Shown: positions 1 to 12,025, numbered from the stretch's first letter. The stretch is 64,000 nt of DNA from Dromiciops gliroides (GCF_019393635.1 NC_057862.1:97208659-97272658), one strand, 5' to 3'. The notes: generated from the sequence alone by a model not told the origin. A program made the numbers and translations.

Positions 1-850
1 TGGCAGTAAACTAGGGAGATAGGGACATCAGAACTGTTATAGGTTTATGGGACAGCTGTAATTTTTCTGATGACAGACTGAAGCCAGAAAGATAAGAGAA
101 AAGAGGGTGAGGTAAAAGGACAGATTTCAGAACAGCATCATCTTAGCTAGACGATGGAGTTGAAGGCTATTACCCTGGCTTTTGAGGAGTATGTCTAATT
201 GGGCAGAAGAGCAATTTAAAAGCAAATCAGTAGATCCACTAGTTAGGTTGAGACAGTATGCATATTGAGGTGTTAGGTGAATACAGTGTAAATCAACTCA
301 GCTTAGCAATAGAAGCATCCATTCAATTTAGAAACTGCATTTATCAAGGAATTTTTATTGTCAGTTACTGAGACAGAGAGACAGCACCTAAGTGTACAAT
401 TCCAGGACTGTAAGCTACCCTGAGCTCATAGATTTTTCACTCGTGTTCTTCCTTGGCAGATCCCTGTGTGTGTTGACTATCCCCAGTAGATATTGAATGA
501 ATGCTTTGATGAGAGTATAATCCAGGTATATACATGGATTGTGGTAGATTTATTATGCATTTACTTTAATACATGAGTGTTTGATATTATTTATTTTGCC
601 TTATTAATAAACGATTATGTTAAAGATATAAGTGTCATTATTATAAATCGTGTAAATAGAAATACATCAGTGTGGGCTTAAGAGTTAGAGTGCTGTGTAA
701 AAGAAGTATATTCTCTCATAACAAGGCTACCCCTAGGATTCTGAGAGAATTTGAATACAATCACATGATGCTGGTTCCTTTCTGAAAATTTAAACCTGCC
801 AGTATGAGAGATGGATGGAATGAATGAACCAGCCTAAAAAGTGAATGTCA
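1..850. other. Intergenic, no gene seen
   Basis: AT-rich single-copy-like DNA without an open frame or repeat that I can classify. Confidence 0.6.
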
Positions 851-1000
851 GGGCAGCTAGGTGGCGCAGTGGATAAAGCACTGGCTCTGGATTCAGGAGG
901 ACCTGAGTTCAAATGTGGCCTCAGACATTTGACACTTACTTACTAGCTGTGTGACCCTGGGCAAGTCACTTAACTTTCATTGTCCTGCAAAAAAAAAAAA
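851..1000 (+). repeat. Short tRNA-derived marsupial SINE
   Basis: Head GGGCAGCTAGGTGGCGC, A-box-like start, core TGTGTGACCCTGGGCAAG, A12 tail. Flanked by a short repeat of GTGAAT/GAGTGAAT, a likely target-site duplication. Confidence 0.9.
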
Positions 1001-1148
1001 GAGTGAATAAGTATAATATGTACCCACATGCCTATGTGAGAGGTGTGAGTTGCTACTTAATGACCACCTATACACCTATTACATATACACATATGTGTGT
1101 ACACATGTATACATATGATATATAATACATGCATATAAGTACGCATGT

Positions 1149-1302
1149 GTTGTTGTTTAGTTGTTTCAGTCATGTCTGATTCTTTGTGACCCCATTTGGG
1201 TTTTTCTTGGCAAAGATATTGGAGTAGTTCACCATTTCCTTCTCCAAGTAAGCAAGTATATGTGTGATTATGTGTGTGTGTGTGTGTATATGTATATATA
1301 TG
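1149..1302. repeat. Minus-strand CORE-SINE fragment and TG/TA microsatellite
   Basis: 1149-1252 is the 3' half of the long SINE type (read on the minus strand: GGAGAAGGAAATGG... ending in an ACAACAA tail). 1258-1302 is a (TG)n/(TA)n run. Confidence 0.75.
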
Positions 1303-1821
1303 GGAAGTGTGATATGTATGGATATATTGATATAGAGATATATCTCTCTTCCCACTCCTCCCTAAAGAGCCATTCATAACATAACAAAGGAAAAAAAGGG
1401 GGGGGGAGCCTTTCAGCAAAACTCACCAATACATTAACTAAATCTAATTGTACATGCAATATTCTACACTCATAGTCCTCCATCTTTGCAAAGAAAGGAA
1501 GAGGAGAGGATTCCTGCCCCCATTATCTTTGAGGCTAAGTTCGATCATTCTAATTATACAGTGTTAAGTTTCATTGTTTGCTTTTCAATTTATATTGTTG
1601 TGGTCATTGCATATACTATTTTCTTAGATGGTATTTAAAAGTCTTCAGAATTAAAATTATAAACATTATTTTTCAACTTAGCTACATAAATGTTCTCAAT
1701 GTCCTTGAAATATTCACCTTTGTTTTAAATACATATAAAAAGAAGAAAATTCCATGCATTTCAGTATTTAAGAGACTAAGGAGAGGTTTGTTTTTGTTCT
1801 TTTTTTTAAATAAAGAGCATT

Positions 1822-1970
1822 GGGGACAGCTAGATGGCACAGTGGATAAAGCATCAGCCCTGGATTCAGGAGGACCTGAGTTCAAATCCAGCTTCAGACA
1901 CTTGACACTTACTAGCTGTGTGACCCTGGGCAAGTCACTTAACCCTCATTGCTCCACCAAAAAAAAAAAA
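1822..1970 (+). repeat. Short marsupial SINE
   Basis: Complete head-to-tail copy with TAGATGGCACAGTGGATAAAG and an A12 tail. Confidence 0.9.
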
Positions 1971-2809
1971 GTTTAAAAATAAAAGGCACTTGGGCATTTG
2001 CTCACCGATCTGCACTAATGCCAAGGATATGCTGGTAAAAGTTTAAGACCTGGCTCTCCAAAAGAAAAAAAAAGTACATGTGATGCACCTTTTAGTTTAA
2101 TCTGCATTATTAACATTTTCTCTATTACTTTTGTAAGTCTAGTCAATCAACAAAACAACAAATCGTGACCTGATCTGTAGTTTGCCAATTTCTGGGATGT
2201 GAATGCTCACACTGAACATTTAACAATCAACTTGTAAGCAAGCTAGCTTCAGTACAACAGTGACTACAACCTATGCTTTCCATGAAAAACAAGAAAACAG
2301 AAGCATATAACTGTTACATTTCACTAGCACTGAATCCCTCTAACAGAATCAGAAAGGACATCACAATTTTGGAAAGCGATTGTTTCTAGCAGCCCTGCTT
2401 CTAAAAGTTCCTCCCTCTCTATAGCAACCCTCTCATGGGCTTGACATAACAGGAATTTTCCATGTTTGGTAGAGAGTAGGAAGATAGTCTGACTGTACAA
2501 AATATCTTTTGGCCTGCTCTTCAAAGGCAAAACAAAAGAACTGAGACAAGGTCACACTTTCTCAGGAGATCTGATCCTGGGGCAATAAAGAGAGGTAACC
2601 CAAAGGTAGTAGAAAATGGGACCCCAATTATCCCATTTCTTCCCAGCTTCCCCTTTGCCTTAACTCAACCTCTAAATCATTAGATGATACAACATGGTTT
2701 GTCACTACATACTTACTAGTTTGGTAATGTGGAATGTCATAAAGCATAGGGTTTCCATAGCTTGGGGAGAGGAGTGGAGTATGAAGGAGAACTACAACCT
2801 AATAGATTT

Positions 2810-3180
2810 CTTTGTCAGGAAGTTTTTCTTTATACTCAGCTTAAATCTTCATCCTATTACTGCTTATTATACTGCTTTGGACCATGCTGAATAATTAATC
2901 TCCCTCTTTAATGTTTACACATTCCAGATATTTGTAGACATTTAGCTTGTCTCTCCTTAGTCTTTGCTTAGCTAAGCTATACATATTTAATTCTTTTAAT
3001 CTTCCCTTATAAATCAATTCCTTCAGTCCCTTAATCACATTGTTGCTGTTCTTTGAACTTCCTCCAGTTGGTTTCTAAAAGCCTAAAAGAGATGTCCAAA
3101 TCTGGATGCATTTTTCCAAGTACAGTCTCACCCAAATGAAACAGAGCAGGAAGAGGTCACCATTTCTTTATCTTACGTAT
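2810..3180 (-). repeat. CR1/L3-clade LINE relict
   Basis: Plus-strand text (AGGAAGTTTTTCTTTATACTC..., CTCTCCTTAGTCTTTGCTTAGC, then a TCCAAATCTGGATGCA segment) follows the antisense order of the CR1/L3 3' region. Heavily decayed. Confidence 0.6.
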
Positions 3181-4255
3181 GGTCCCAAGCTATATGAGCC
3201 TTATTTTCTGCAGTGTCATAATAAAAACAAACATCTTGCTTCCACTCCCATTCCTAGTTCTTTATAGGCATTTCAACTTTTGTTTCTGCCTCCCACTGAA
3301 CATCTGTGCTTCTGATCATTTTTCCAGATGTAAGATTGCATCTTATTTGTCTGTCTTGCTTATATTTCTAAATTATCCAGCATTCTTTATATAGTTCAGC
3401 TGTCCTTAAAAAGTATTTGCAGTACATTCCAATTCTGTTTTGTATTCTGATTTCATTAACTTACTCTCTAATCTATAGTTTGATTCATTGATAAAGGGAA
3501 ATGTGAAATCAAGCCAATCTTCAGTTTGGATTTCTGTACACAAAGCACACAATTAGATGCATTAATGATTTTCATTCTTAATCCTTTGTTTGCAGTCCAT
3601 CCAAAGCTTTCCACTTCCTGCTGGATTCTTAGCCAACTTTTTTTTTAAATAAAAAATTGGGGTGGGGGGTGGGAGTGGGGAGACAGAGAGAGAGGAAAGG
3701 GGAGAGAGAAAGTACTCATTTCTTCTTAAGGTGGGGAAGAAGTGCTGAAACAAGGGTAAGGCAAGTGAGGTACTTCTGTATAGCAAGCAAAGGGGAAGGG
3801 TACAGAAAAACACAAAGAGAGGAATGACCAGTGAGGGCCTGGTCCTTAGAGCTTGCACAATATACACTGCCTAGCATCACATAGAATTTGATGAGTCGGC
3901 TTCCTGAAATGTGGGAGGATCCTGTTTCAGAACATGAGCAGGTATTCTCTAACAGCCTTGGTCAACACACTGTGTGGTGATGAAATGCTTTTTAATTGGC
4001 TGCTGAGACAGAATTAAATGCACATTTAAAAGACTTGAACAAATGAATCTCTCCCTCCTCTCCCTCTCCCTTTTCCTGTTGGCCTTATTTTCCCACCCAG
4101 CTGAATGAATACATGACCATGCTATTTCTTTTGGTTGTGTTTATTCATTCCTGATCATAGGTAAATGAATGCTAGAGATGGAACAAACAAGTTACAACTT
4201 TATGAGATTTAAAGCGTTGGAAGAACCATCAGATATTTAGCAACTGAACAAGTCA
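3181..4255. other. Intergenic, purine-rich patch, no gene seen
   Basis: Contains a G/A-rich stretch at about 3655-3720 and otherwise unremarkable AT-rich DNA. Confidence 0.5.
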
Positions 4256-4810
4256 ACAAAACAATAAGACATATACTGATCACTTACTTTGTGCCAGACA
4301 CTGTGTTAAGTGCTGGGAATAAAAATATAACCAAAAACTAAAACACTTCCTGCCTTCAAATAACTTACACTCTAAGGGGAAAGACAATGCATAAAAGGGA
4401 GCTGAAAAGTAGGGGTGGGGAGTGGGGGAGGACTGAGGAGGTACTTGCACAGAGACTTGATGGTGAAGTCCCAAGGGTCAGAAGCACATGACACAGCTCA
4501 TGGCTAGGAAGAGGCTGAAGTGTGGCTAGCTTGGGCCCATCCCCAAAACAGAGACCATGGAAGGCATTCTTCAGTGGCAGAAAAGGTGAGAAGGCAGCTG
4601 AGTTATGGTGTTGGAGTCCAGAAAGTCAGAAGCACAACTGGGAAGAGAGTTTGCTAGTAGTGTAAGTTTGGTGAGATGGGTGGTAAGAAAGCAAAGGGAA
4701 GATAGTTTGGCTCAGCCCTGCTCTGAATCAACCTTGAGGCTGAAATTCCTTGTCCTTTCTACAAGCAAGAGAGTGATGGGTCCACAGGTTAGGCCAAACC
4801 AGAAGTGAAC
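4256..4810 (+). repeat. Ancient mammalian repeat of the GTGCTGGGAATA/GGGGATACA type
   Basis: Opens with CTTTGTGCCAGACACTGTGTTAAGTGCTGGGAATA and a CCTTCAAATAACTTACACTCTAAG-type phrase, and continues as degenerate G/A-rich sequence. The same phrase order recurs at 27.6, 36.5, 47.7, 57.9, 60.8 and 63.0 kb. I do not know its class. Confidence 0.55.
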
Positions 4811-4963
4811 TTGGTGGAAGGAATGATTCATAGCAACCACTTTAAATTTGAATCCATTCTCCCATGGAACTAAAGTGGTAGAGGTGAATGTACTTGGAAT
4901 GTTGTTGTACTGGTTCTTGCCATAACTTCTCAGTGAGTATACCTGTGTAAAAGCTAATTGGTG

Positions 4964-5155
4964 CCTGGGGACGCGGGGGGGGGGGGGGGGGGGGGGGGGG
5001 CGGGTTGGCAGCTAGGTGGCACAGTGGATAAAAGCACCAGCCCTGGATTCAGGAGGACCTGAGTTCAAATCCAGCCTCAGACACTTGACACTTACTAGCT
5101 GTGTGACCCTGGGCAAGTCACTTAACCCTCATTGCCCTGCCAAAAACAGACAAAA
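4964..5155 (+). repeat. SINE with a G26 tract at its 5' end
   Basis: Flanked by imperfect target-site duplications AAGCTAATTGGTG (4951-4963) and AAGCTAATTTGTG (5156-5168). Between the left duplication and the SINE head (about 5008) lie CCTGGGGACGC, 26 consecutive G (4975-5000) and CGGGTT. Confidence 0.85.
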
Positions 5156-5667
5156 AAGCTAATTTGTGTTAATTGAGCCAAGACTGACAATTGATATGGA
5201 GGGAGAGGGGAAGGGATAATCTACTATATGGAGGCTGATCAGTCACAGTACTAGAAAGATACCCCTAACCCCTCAGGATTGCCCCTAGAACTTTGAGGGG
5301 AGAAGTAGTAGTCACAATCTGGGCACATATATACTAAGTCATGTTATGCCATTAGGCAAGGTAGAAGCACAGAGTAGGGAGAAATGAGATTCAATTGCTG
5401 TGTTCTGTCTACCAGAGCATTTCCTAAAGATTCACAGTATAGAGAAAAAGACATTTCTCAATCTACCTCCTCCTCCACTTTCTGTAGTGGAAATCTGGGG
5501 ATCATGGTCCTGAAAGGAGAGAAAGGTCAGTGGTGTGTGTACTAAGCTCCCACGCACAAGCTTTCTAAATGCTTCTCAAATAATAATAAATAAATAAATG
5601 CTAGCTACTATCATTAGCGTCATTATACCATTATCACTATGGTCTTTTAAGATAATGTAACAAACTC

Positions 5668-5891
5668 ATGAGCAGTTTGGTGGCACAGTGTATAGAGTGC
5701 CAGGCTCAGAGTCAGGAAGACCTGAGCTGTGTGACCCTGGGCAAGTCACTTAACCCTGTTTGCCTCAGTTTCCTCATTTGTAAAATGATCTGGAGAAGGA
5801 AATGGCAAACCACTCCAGTATCTTTGCCAAGAAAACCCCAAATGGGGTCATAAAGTGTCAGAGATGACTAAAACAACTCAACAACAACAAA
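5668..5891 (+). repeat. Long CORE-SINE
   Basis: tRNA-like head, CTGTGTGACCCTGGGCAAG core, CTCATTTGTAAAATG, GGAGAAGGAAATGGCAAACC, and an AACAACAACAA tail: the longer marsupial SINE type. The box-B region is deleted. Confidence 0.8.
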
Positions 5892-6196
5892 CTCACACAG
5901 ACAACAACTGGTACTGACTTCATAAAGAGAAAGTTGACTCAAATCAGTTATGTGTGCTTCAAATAGAGAAACTTGGAAGGATGCTGTAGAAAACATAATA
6001 GGGAAAATCAAGCTTATTTTGTCAAATTCTATGTAATATCTGCTCGTCCATTTAATAGATATTTATTGATCATCTACTATAACTAAAGTGTTATATTCAC
6101 TATTCCATCAGGAATGTTTTTGCTATCATACATACTTTATTGATTTTTCTTCTATTTTAAAACTTAGTGGGAGAGGAGGGTTCAGGGGGAAAAAAT

Positions 6197-6660
6197 AAAG
6201 CATTTATGAAGTGCCTACTGTGTGCCAATACTGTAATAAATGCTTTAAATGTAATCTCCTTTGATCTTCACAACACCCTTCTGAGAGAGGGGTTATTATT
6301 ATCACCATTTTATAGCTGAGGAAACTGAGATAGACAGAGGCTGAGTAACTTGTCCAAGGTTACACAGCTAGTGTCTGACACTAAATTTGACCTTCAGGTC
6401 TTCCTGAATCCAGGCTCTGTGCTTTAATCCACTGTGCCACCTAGTTACCAGGTCCTTATCTCCCTGTTTATATTCTCTCACTGTGGACACAAACTCTCTC
6501 ACAGGATCATAGCCTTAGAGCAGGAAGAGACCCCAGAGATCATCCAATCCATCCTTCTTTTACAGATGAGAAAACTAAAGTCCAGAGGTGGTAGCAAGAG
6601 TGAGATTCAAACCCAGTTCTTCTAACTCCAAATCCAGTGCTATTTCTGCTATACCACACT
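6197..6660 (-). repeat. Two old CORE-SINE/MIR-type copies
   Basis: 6197-6450 is a MIR-like element on the minus strand (plus text CCATTTTATAGCTGAGGAAACTGAG ... CAAGGTTACACAGCTAG). 6480-6660 is a second ancient SINE beginning GGATCATAGCCTTAGAGC; a close relative lies at 21940-22125. Confidence 0.7.
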
Positions 6661-6760
6661 ATTGTGTTACTGGAAAGAGCTAAAAGAAATCATCTTAGTC
6701 TACTCTTCATTTTTGGGCACCTGCACATTTAAGCCATCCCCAGAGATGAACTCTTAGACT

Positions 6761-7653
6761 TGTTATGGGGAAAACAGGTAGGGATAGGAGTTCTTAGGAA
6801 TTCCTCTTTAAAGAATTACACCCGGGGCGGCTAGGTGGCGCAGTGGATAAAGCACCGGCCCTGGATTCAGGAGTACCTGAGTTCAAATCTGGCCTCAGAC
6901 ACTTGACACTTACTAGCTGTGTGACCCTGGGCAAGTCACTTAACCCCCATTGCCCTGCAAAGAAGAAAAAAGAAAAAGAAAATAAATAATGTCTTTAGGG
7001 GGCAGCTAGGTGGCACAGTGGATGAAGCACTGGCCCTGGATTCAGGAGTACCTGAGTTCAAAGCTGACCTCAGACACTTGACACTTAGTAGCTGTGTGAC
7101 CCTGGGCAAGTCACTTAACCCTCATTGCCCCACCAAAAAAAAAAAAAAAAGAATTACACCCTCTTGCACACAAATCCAATTAGAACAAAATAATAGTTTA
7201 TTTAGGGGCTAGGGAAAGAAAACAAAGAGAGAAATCCTTGGACTTCTTCTCATAGGGAGAAGGCATGCCACAGAGGCGTGGCTCTAAGATACCAATCTCC
7301 TTGAGAAGGAGACAGGTAGATACTTTTATAGAGGACTAATGGGGGTGATTATCTGACTGTGGAAAGCTCCCTTATTGGGGGAGGACCATCCCCCACTGGT
7401 GGTAGCTGGGGAAAGTTGAGTGAGGGGTGGCTCTGGATCTCTCAAGCCATCTCTGTCCTCATGCCACAAAGGCAGCAGCCACACCTAATCTTATTACCCC
7501 AAGGAGACTGGAATGAAGAGTGGTGGTCCTGGAGCTAGTTCAGTCCAGATCCACTTACCTCTTTAGGTGTGTCTGTCCTTTGGTTTAGTTTCTCAAGGAG
7601 AAGGTTCTTTGATTTACCCCAGAGAACTTCTGGAGGACACTAGGCCCATAACA
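6761..7653 (-). mobile_element. Solo LTR C1 of an endogenous retrovirus, interrupted by SINEs
   Basis: Bounded by inverted termini TGTTATGGG/CCCATAACA with near-matching 4-bp flanks (GACT/GGCT). In minus sense it has a TATA box (7324-7330) and an AATAAA (7197-7202) in LTR order. The 7330-7653 part matches 63644-64000 in opposite orientation. About 555 bases without the inserted SINEs. No internal retroviral sequence adjoins it. The left end rests on the termini alone. Confidence 0.75.
6824..7150 (+). repeat. SINE pair inserted in LTR C1
   Basis: Two head-to-tail SINEs (6824 to about 6990, and about 6999-7150) lie between perfect 11-base duplications GAATTACACCC (6813-6823, 7151-7161). Either a second SINE landed in the tail of the first, or they inserted as a dimer. 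Confidence 0.85.
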
Positions 7654-7982
7654 GGCTTAAAAAAAAGAAAGAAAAGAAAACTTCCTATAGGGCCCCCCGT
7701 TCTTAGAGCATCCTAGGGAACAAGCCCCCCAAAAAGCCCTGGGCTTCCGACTTTTAGAGGGGAAGTAAATAAAAGTGGCCACCCAACTTGGAAAAGCCTT
7801 GCTATCTTTTCAAAGTCAAGGCCCCTGCTAGATTCCTGCCACATGCCTTCTGAGAGCCATATGCTACAACTTAAAAAGTCAATCATCTAAGGTTAAAGAC
7901 TAATGGCTAAAGAAGGGAAACATGTTACCAAAATATTTACAGCAATACTTTTCCCAAAATTACAGAATTAAAGAATTGGAAG

Positions 7983-8678
7983 TGATGTAGGAGGCAAAAA
8001 GGGGTTAACAGAAAAACATAAGACCCAAGCTCTAATTCAGATATGATCTCTAAAAGGGATTCAGACCCCAGTTAATGGATAACTTACAAGTCAGGGTGCT
8101 AAGTTCTCTTACCCACAGAAATCAGTGCCCATAACAGGAACAGAGGGAGCTTGGCCATGAAGGCCTAAGAATATAACAATGATAAGATTGACGGGCTATA
8201 GAAATTCAAACTGGGAATAAATGATAAGATGTTTTGAAACAGCCATGGGAATCAGAAAGAGACATGTGCAGAAAAGGCCAAATTTGCCCCCAGATTCACC
8301 CTATGCAATGTAAACCCCCAAAACACACCTCCATGGAAAAAGGTACCCGCCTCGGGGATTGGCTTAGGACCCCAGGAACTCCGAATTAGGATAAGCCCTC
8401 CCCTGTACCTCCCAAAGGTTGAGAATATTATAATGAAAAGAATAGGCCCTTCCCTGTACCTCCCTAAGGTGGAGATTATTATGAGACTGATAATTTATCC
8501 ATACTATAAATATTACTGTCTTTCCTTTCCTTATTCGAGAATTACCTTTCCACTATTCTGATTCTCTCCCTGTGTTCACTCACAGTATTGCAATAAAACT
8601 TGGGAAACTGAGTCAGAGTCTTGTAATTCTTTTCAGATGAGTCACGATCAATTTGACCCCAAATTCCAGCCCACATCA
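7983..8678 (+). mobile_element. Solo LTR A1
   Basis: 696 bases from TGATGTAGGAGGC to AGCCCACATCA, inverted ends TGATGT/ACATCA, exact 4-bp duplication GAAG on both sides. TATAAAT at 8505-8511 and AATAAA at 8592-8597 mark the U3-R order. No retroviral coding DNA next to it. 4-bp duplications fit a class I (gammaretrovirus-like) element. Confidence 0.88.
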
Positions 8679-8829
8679 GAAGGGTCTTTGGCAGTCATCT
8701 ATTCCGATTTATATTCTAAAGTAATCCTTATTAAGATATCTTACAGGTAGTCATCTGGCCTCTGCCTGAAGACCTTCAATGTAAGGGGGGGGCAGGGCAG
8801 AAAAGATACCCATGCCCACCCTCAACTCT

Positions 8830-9036
8830 ATTTTTTTTTGGGTGGGGGGCGTTGGGTTTGTCTGTAGGGTTTTTTTTTTGTTTGGTTTATTTTTTGGGGG
8901 GGCAATGAGGGTTAAGTGACTTGGCCAGGGTCACACAGCTAGTGTCAAGTGTCTGAGGCTGGATTTGAACTCAGGTCCTCCTGAATCCAGGGCTGATGCT
9001 TTATCCACTGTGCCATCTAACTGCCCCCACCCCTAC
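8830..9036 (-). repeat. SINE with a long T/G-rich 3' tail
   Basis: Minus-strand SINE body (about 8905-9026) preceded by T-rich tail. Flanked by CTCAACTCT/CCCAACTCT-type duplications at 8821 and 9037. Confidence 0.8.
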
Positions 9037-9044
9037 CCCCAACT

Positions 9045-9440
9045 CTGAAGCCAGTTCATTCCACTCTGGGGCATCTCTAATTATTAAGAACTTTTTCTTG
9101 ACAGCAAGATTACATTTTCTTCTTTTGCAACTTGCACACATTATTCATGGGTTTGCCCTCTGAGGCCAAAGAGAATAAGTCTAATCCATTTCCCACATAA
9201 TAGCTCTTCAAATAATTGACCATGGCTATCATGACCCAATCATTCTTCTCCTCTCCAGACTAAACATCTTCAGTTTCTTTAACTACTCTTCATATGGTAT
9301 GGACTCAAAGCCTTTCACCATCCTTATTTCTCTCTTCTGAAATCTTTCAGCAAGTCATTGTCCTTGAAATATAGTACCCAGAGCTGAAGGAAGGACCTCT
9401 AGATGAGGGCAGAGAGTAGAGGAATTATTTCATTCCTGGA
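9045..9440 (-). repeat. CR1/L3-clade LINE 3' relict
   Basis: Antisense CR1 3' text in correct order: CATTCCACTCTGGGGCATC, CTTTTTCTTGACAGCAAG, CCTCTGAGGCCAAAGAG, CTCCAGACTAAACATC, GGACTCAAAGCCTTTCACC. Confidence 0.8.
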
Positions 9441-9519
9441 AGGGATGCCTCTGTTAATACAGCCCAAGATCAGAGTGCTGAGGGAAGCCTGTCCACACTC
9501 TTGATCTCTTTCTATCCCA

Positions 9520-10290
9520 TCTTCTTTCCAGAATTGACCTTTCTACCAACCCCAGTCTCTCGCAAGCCTTCAGGGCCTCTATATTTAATGTCTGCTTCAT
9601 TGATGTTTATAAACATGTCTATAGCTTCCCTATCCTTTAAAAAAAAAGTCCTCACCTGATCCCATCATTTGTCCCATATCTTTTCCCCCTTTTGTGGCTA
9701 AACTTCTTGAGAAAGGTATCTACAATTGCTGCTTTCCCTTCTCCTTTCTTTCTCTTTTAAACCCTCATCATTCTAGCTTCTAAATTTATCATTCAGCTGA
9801 AACTGCTCTTTCCAGTTCCTTGTGATTGATCCTTTAGTTGCCAAACCTAATAGCCTTTCTCAATTCTCATCCTCCTGACCTCTCTGCAGCCTTTGACACT
9901 TCCCAATACTCTTGTCTTCCTGGGGTTTGGTGATTCTTTTCTCCCCCTCCTCCTCCTGCCTCTACTTCTCCCTCTACTTCTTCCTCTTCCTTCGTCCTCC
10001 TTCCTCCTTCTTCTTCCTCCTGTCTACTCCTTCTCTGGTTCCTTTGCTGTATCTTTATCTAGTTCAATTTTCCTAACTGTGGGTCTTTTCTGAACCCTCT
10101 CCTCTTTTCCCTCTGTCATCTTTCTTGTTGATCTCATTAGCTCCATGCATTCAGTCACTATCTCCAAGCAGGTGCGTACCAGATCTACATATCCAGCCCT
10201 AACTTCTCATCTTGCCACCAGCTTCCTCTTGTACATCTCAAATAGGTTGTCATGTAACCATCTTACATCCAAAATTACATTTCTAATAAG
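9520..10290 (+). repeat. L2-clade LINE fragment with degenerate reverse transcriptase
   Basis: Reads in sense through the L2 ORF2 region, including a decayed LGPLLFSL-like phrase (about 10090) and, near 10160-10190, the place of the YADD catalytic motif before QIYISSP-like text, now mutated. A pyrimidine-rich run (9940-10040) lies inside. No open frame. Confidence 0.7.
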
Positions 10291-11024
10291 AGTCAACACA
10301 AATAGAAGAGTATCAGACATTTTGGAAATTAAGTGTGTGTGTTTGTGTGTGGGGGTATACTAGAAATCCATTTCAAGTAGCAATGATTTGATTATTTCAT
10401 TTGATTCTGGTTCTAGAACTGGGGAACCAGGGGAGTTGCCAGAGAGGAAAGGGAAGGAGACTAGTTAGGGGTGGAGAGTATGAAATGAGGCAACTGGCAA
10501 AAAGATGGTCAGAGAGGAAAGTGAAGATTGGCTGGAAACAGTCTAGATACAGGATATATCAGACCACCTGAGGCACTCACCAACCAGAACAATGAAAGCA
10601 GGAGTTCACATACTCAGTACTTTGGGTTATGGTCTCTGGTCCAAGCAGCAAAAAAGGTGACTAGTGGGTAAGTACTTCAACCATGCACAGTAGTCATTAC
10701 ACTTTAGGCTCCCCTTAGGCACTTGGCCCTTCCCCTTCCCTACTTAACTTAATTTCCCCCAGGTGCTAGAATTCCAAGGTACATTCCAGAAAAAGCCTTC
10801 TCCCACACCCCCATCCCCACACAGATTTCTCCTGGAATTTTATTTTCTACTCTCTAGTCCCTAGCTTCTTGCAACCCCATATGGAGATGTATAACTGAAT
10901 GTGTGGGTCATGAAAAATTTGGCAACAGTAAAAGGTTATGTATACTTATTTTATATACCTATATACCCAGGGTTGTGTAAAAATTTCTCAGATGAAAAGG
11001 GGTCACAAATGGAAAAACCTTAAG
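10291..11024. other. Intergenic, no gene seen
   Basis: Unclassified sequence, with a short TG-rich run at about 10334-10358. Confidence 0.5.
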
Positions 11025-11038
11025 AAGTCCTGCTCTAG

Positions 11039-11187
11039 GGGGAAGCTAGGTGGATCAGTGGATGAAGCACCAGCCCTGGATTCAGGAAGACCTGAGTTCA
11101 AGTCCTGTCTCAGACACTTGACACTTACTAGCTGTATGACCCTGGGCAAGTCACTTAACCCTCATTGCCCTGCAAAAACAATTTTTT
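11039..11187 (+). repeat. SINE with perfect 14-base target-site duplication
   Basis: AAGTCCTGCTCTAG at 11025-11038 and 11188-11201 flank a full SINE. Confidence 0.95.
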
Positions 11188-11239
11188 AAGTCCTGCTCTA
11201 GTAAACTTTTTATGTATTTTTTCCTTTATGGATATTTTT

Positions 11240-11350
11240 GCTTGTCTTATTCCCCGGTAGGCAGAATGTTATGTCCTTCCTAAACTTTTGCCAATGCCTA
11301 GTGCAGTGCCATGAACAGAATAAGAACATAATAGATGTTGGTTGAGATAC
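11240..11350 (+). repeat. L2 LINE 3' tail
   Basis: TGCCTAGTGCAGTGCCATGAACAG...AATAGATGTTGGTTGA is the L2 3' end, decayed. Confidence 0.6.
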
Positions 11351-11639
11351 TGTATTGTGTAGTGTGATACCGCCTCTTAAGAGATCTAGTCATTTGGGGT
11401 CAGAAGGAGTTTGCCTTTTAGAGAAAGCCATCCATCCATTTGATCCAGGGGCACTGACCCAAGAGGTCTTTTCTGAGAATTTTCAGGGAAGCTAACCCTG
11501 ACAGACTTTATTAAATAGCTAACATTCAACAAGATAATTGCTAAATACCTTACTAATGCAACACTGAGTTTTTAAGTAGTCTTGTAACAGAAGATAAACA
11601 CTGTCCTGAGCAGCCATGCTTTTTGGCTAATTCATGATA

Positions 11640-12025
11640 TGGTATCAAAACTGGACTTGTAGTGATAAGACCTGGGTTTGAGTCCTGATCTGAGCCAGCT
11701 GAATGAATTTGAACAAGTAGCACTTAAAACAGCCCTGGATCTCAATTTCCTAACTGAAAAACATCATAGTTAGTTGCTGATAGTGGAAAGAGAACCAAAT
11801 TTTGTGTCAGTCACTGGATTTGAATTCTAACTCTGCTGTTTACTACCTACATGATCTTGGGCAAGTATTTAGCCCCTCTGGCCTCAGTTTTCCAAATCTG
11901 TAAGGTGGGTAGGGCAGTTAAAGTGCCGGATTTATTGTCAGAGGACCTGTGTTCAAATCCTGACTCATTATCTATGTGACCTTAAGCAACTCATTTAACC
12001 TGTCTCAGCATCGGTATCTTCATTG
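11640..12025 (+). repeat. Cluster of old MIR/CORE-SINE copies
   Basis: At least three degenerate tRNA-SINE bodies in series (GACCTGGGTTTGAGTCC; ATGATCTTGGGCAAG; GTGACCTTAAGCAAC). Confidence 0.65.

Noticed and set aside
851..890. tRNA gene-like A and B boxes
   Set aside because: They belong to the SINE heads; no cloverleaf and no anticodon stem, so no tRNA gene is called here or in other SINEs.
11605..11640. Possible U2 snRNA-like CTTTTTGGCTAA phrase
   Set aside because: Only about 12 bases agree; no further U2 sequence follows.
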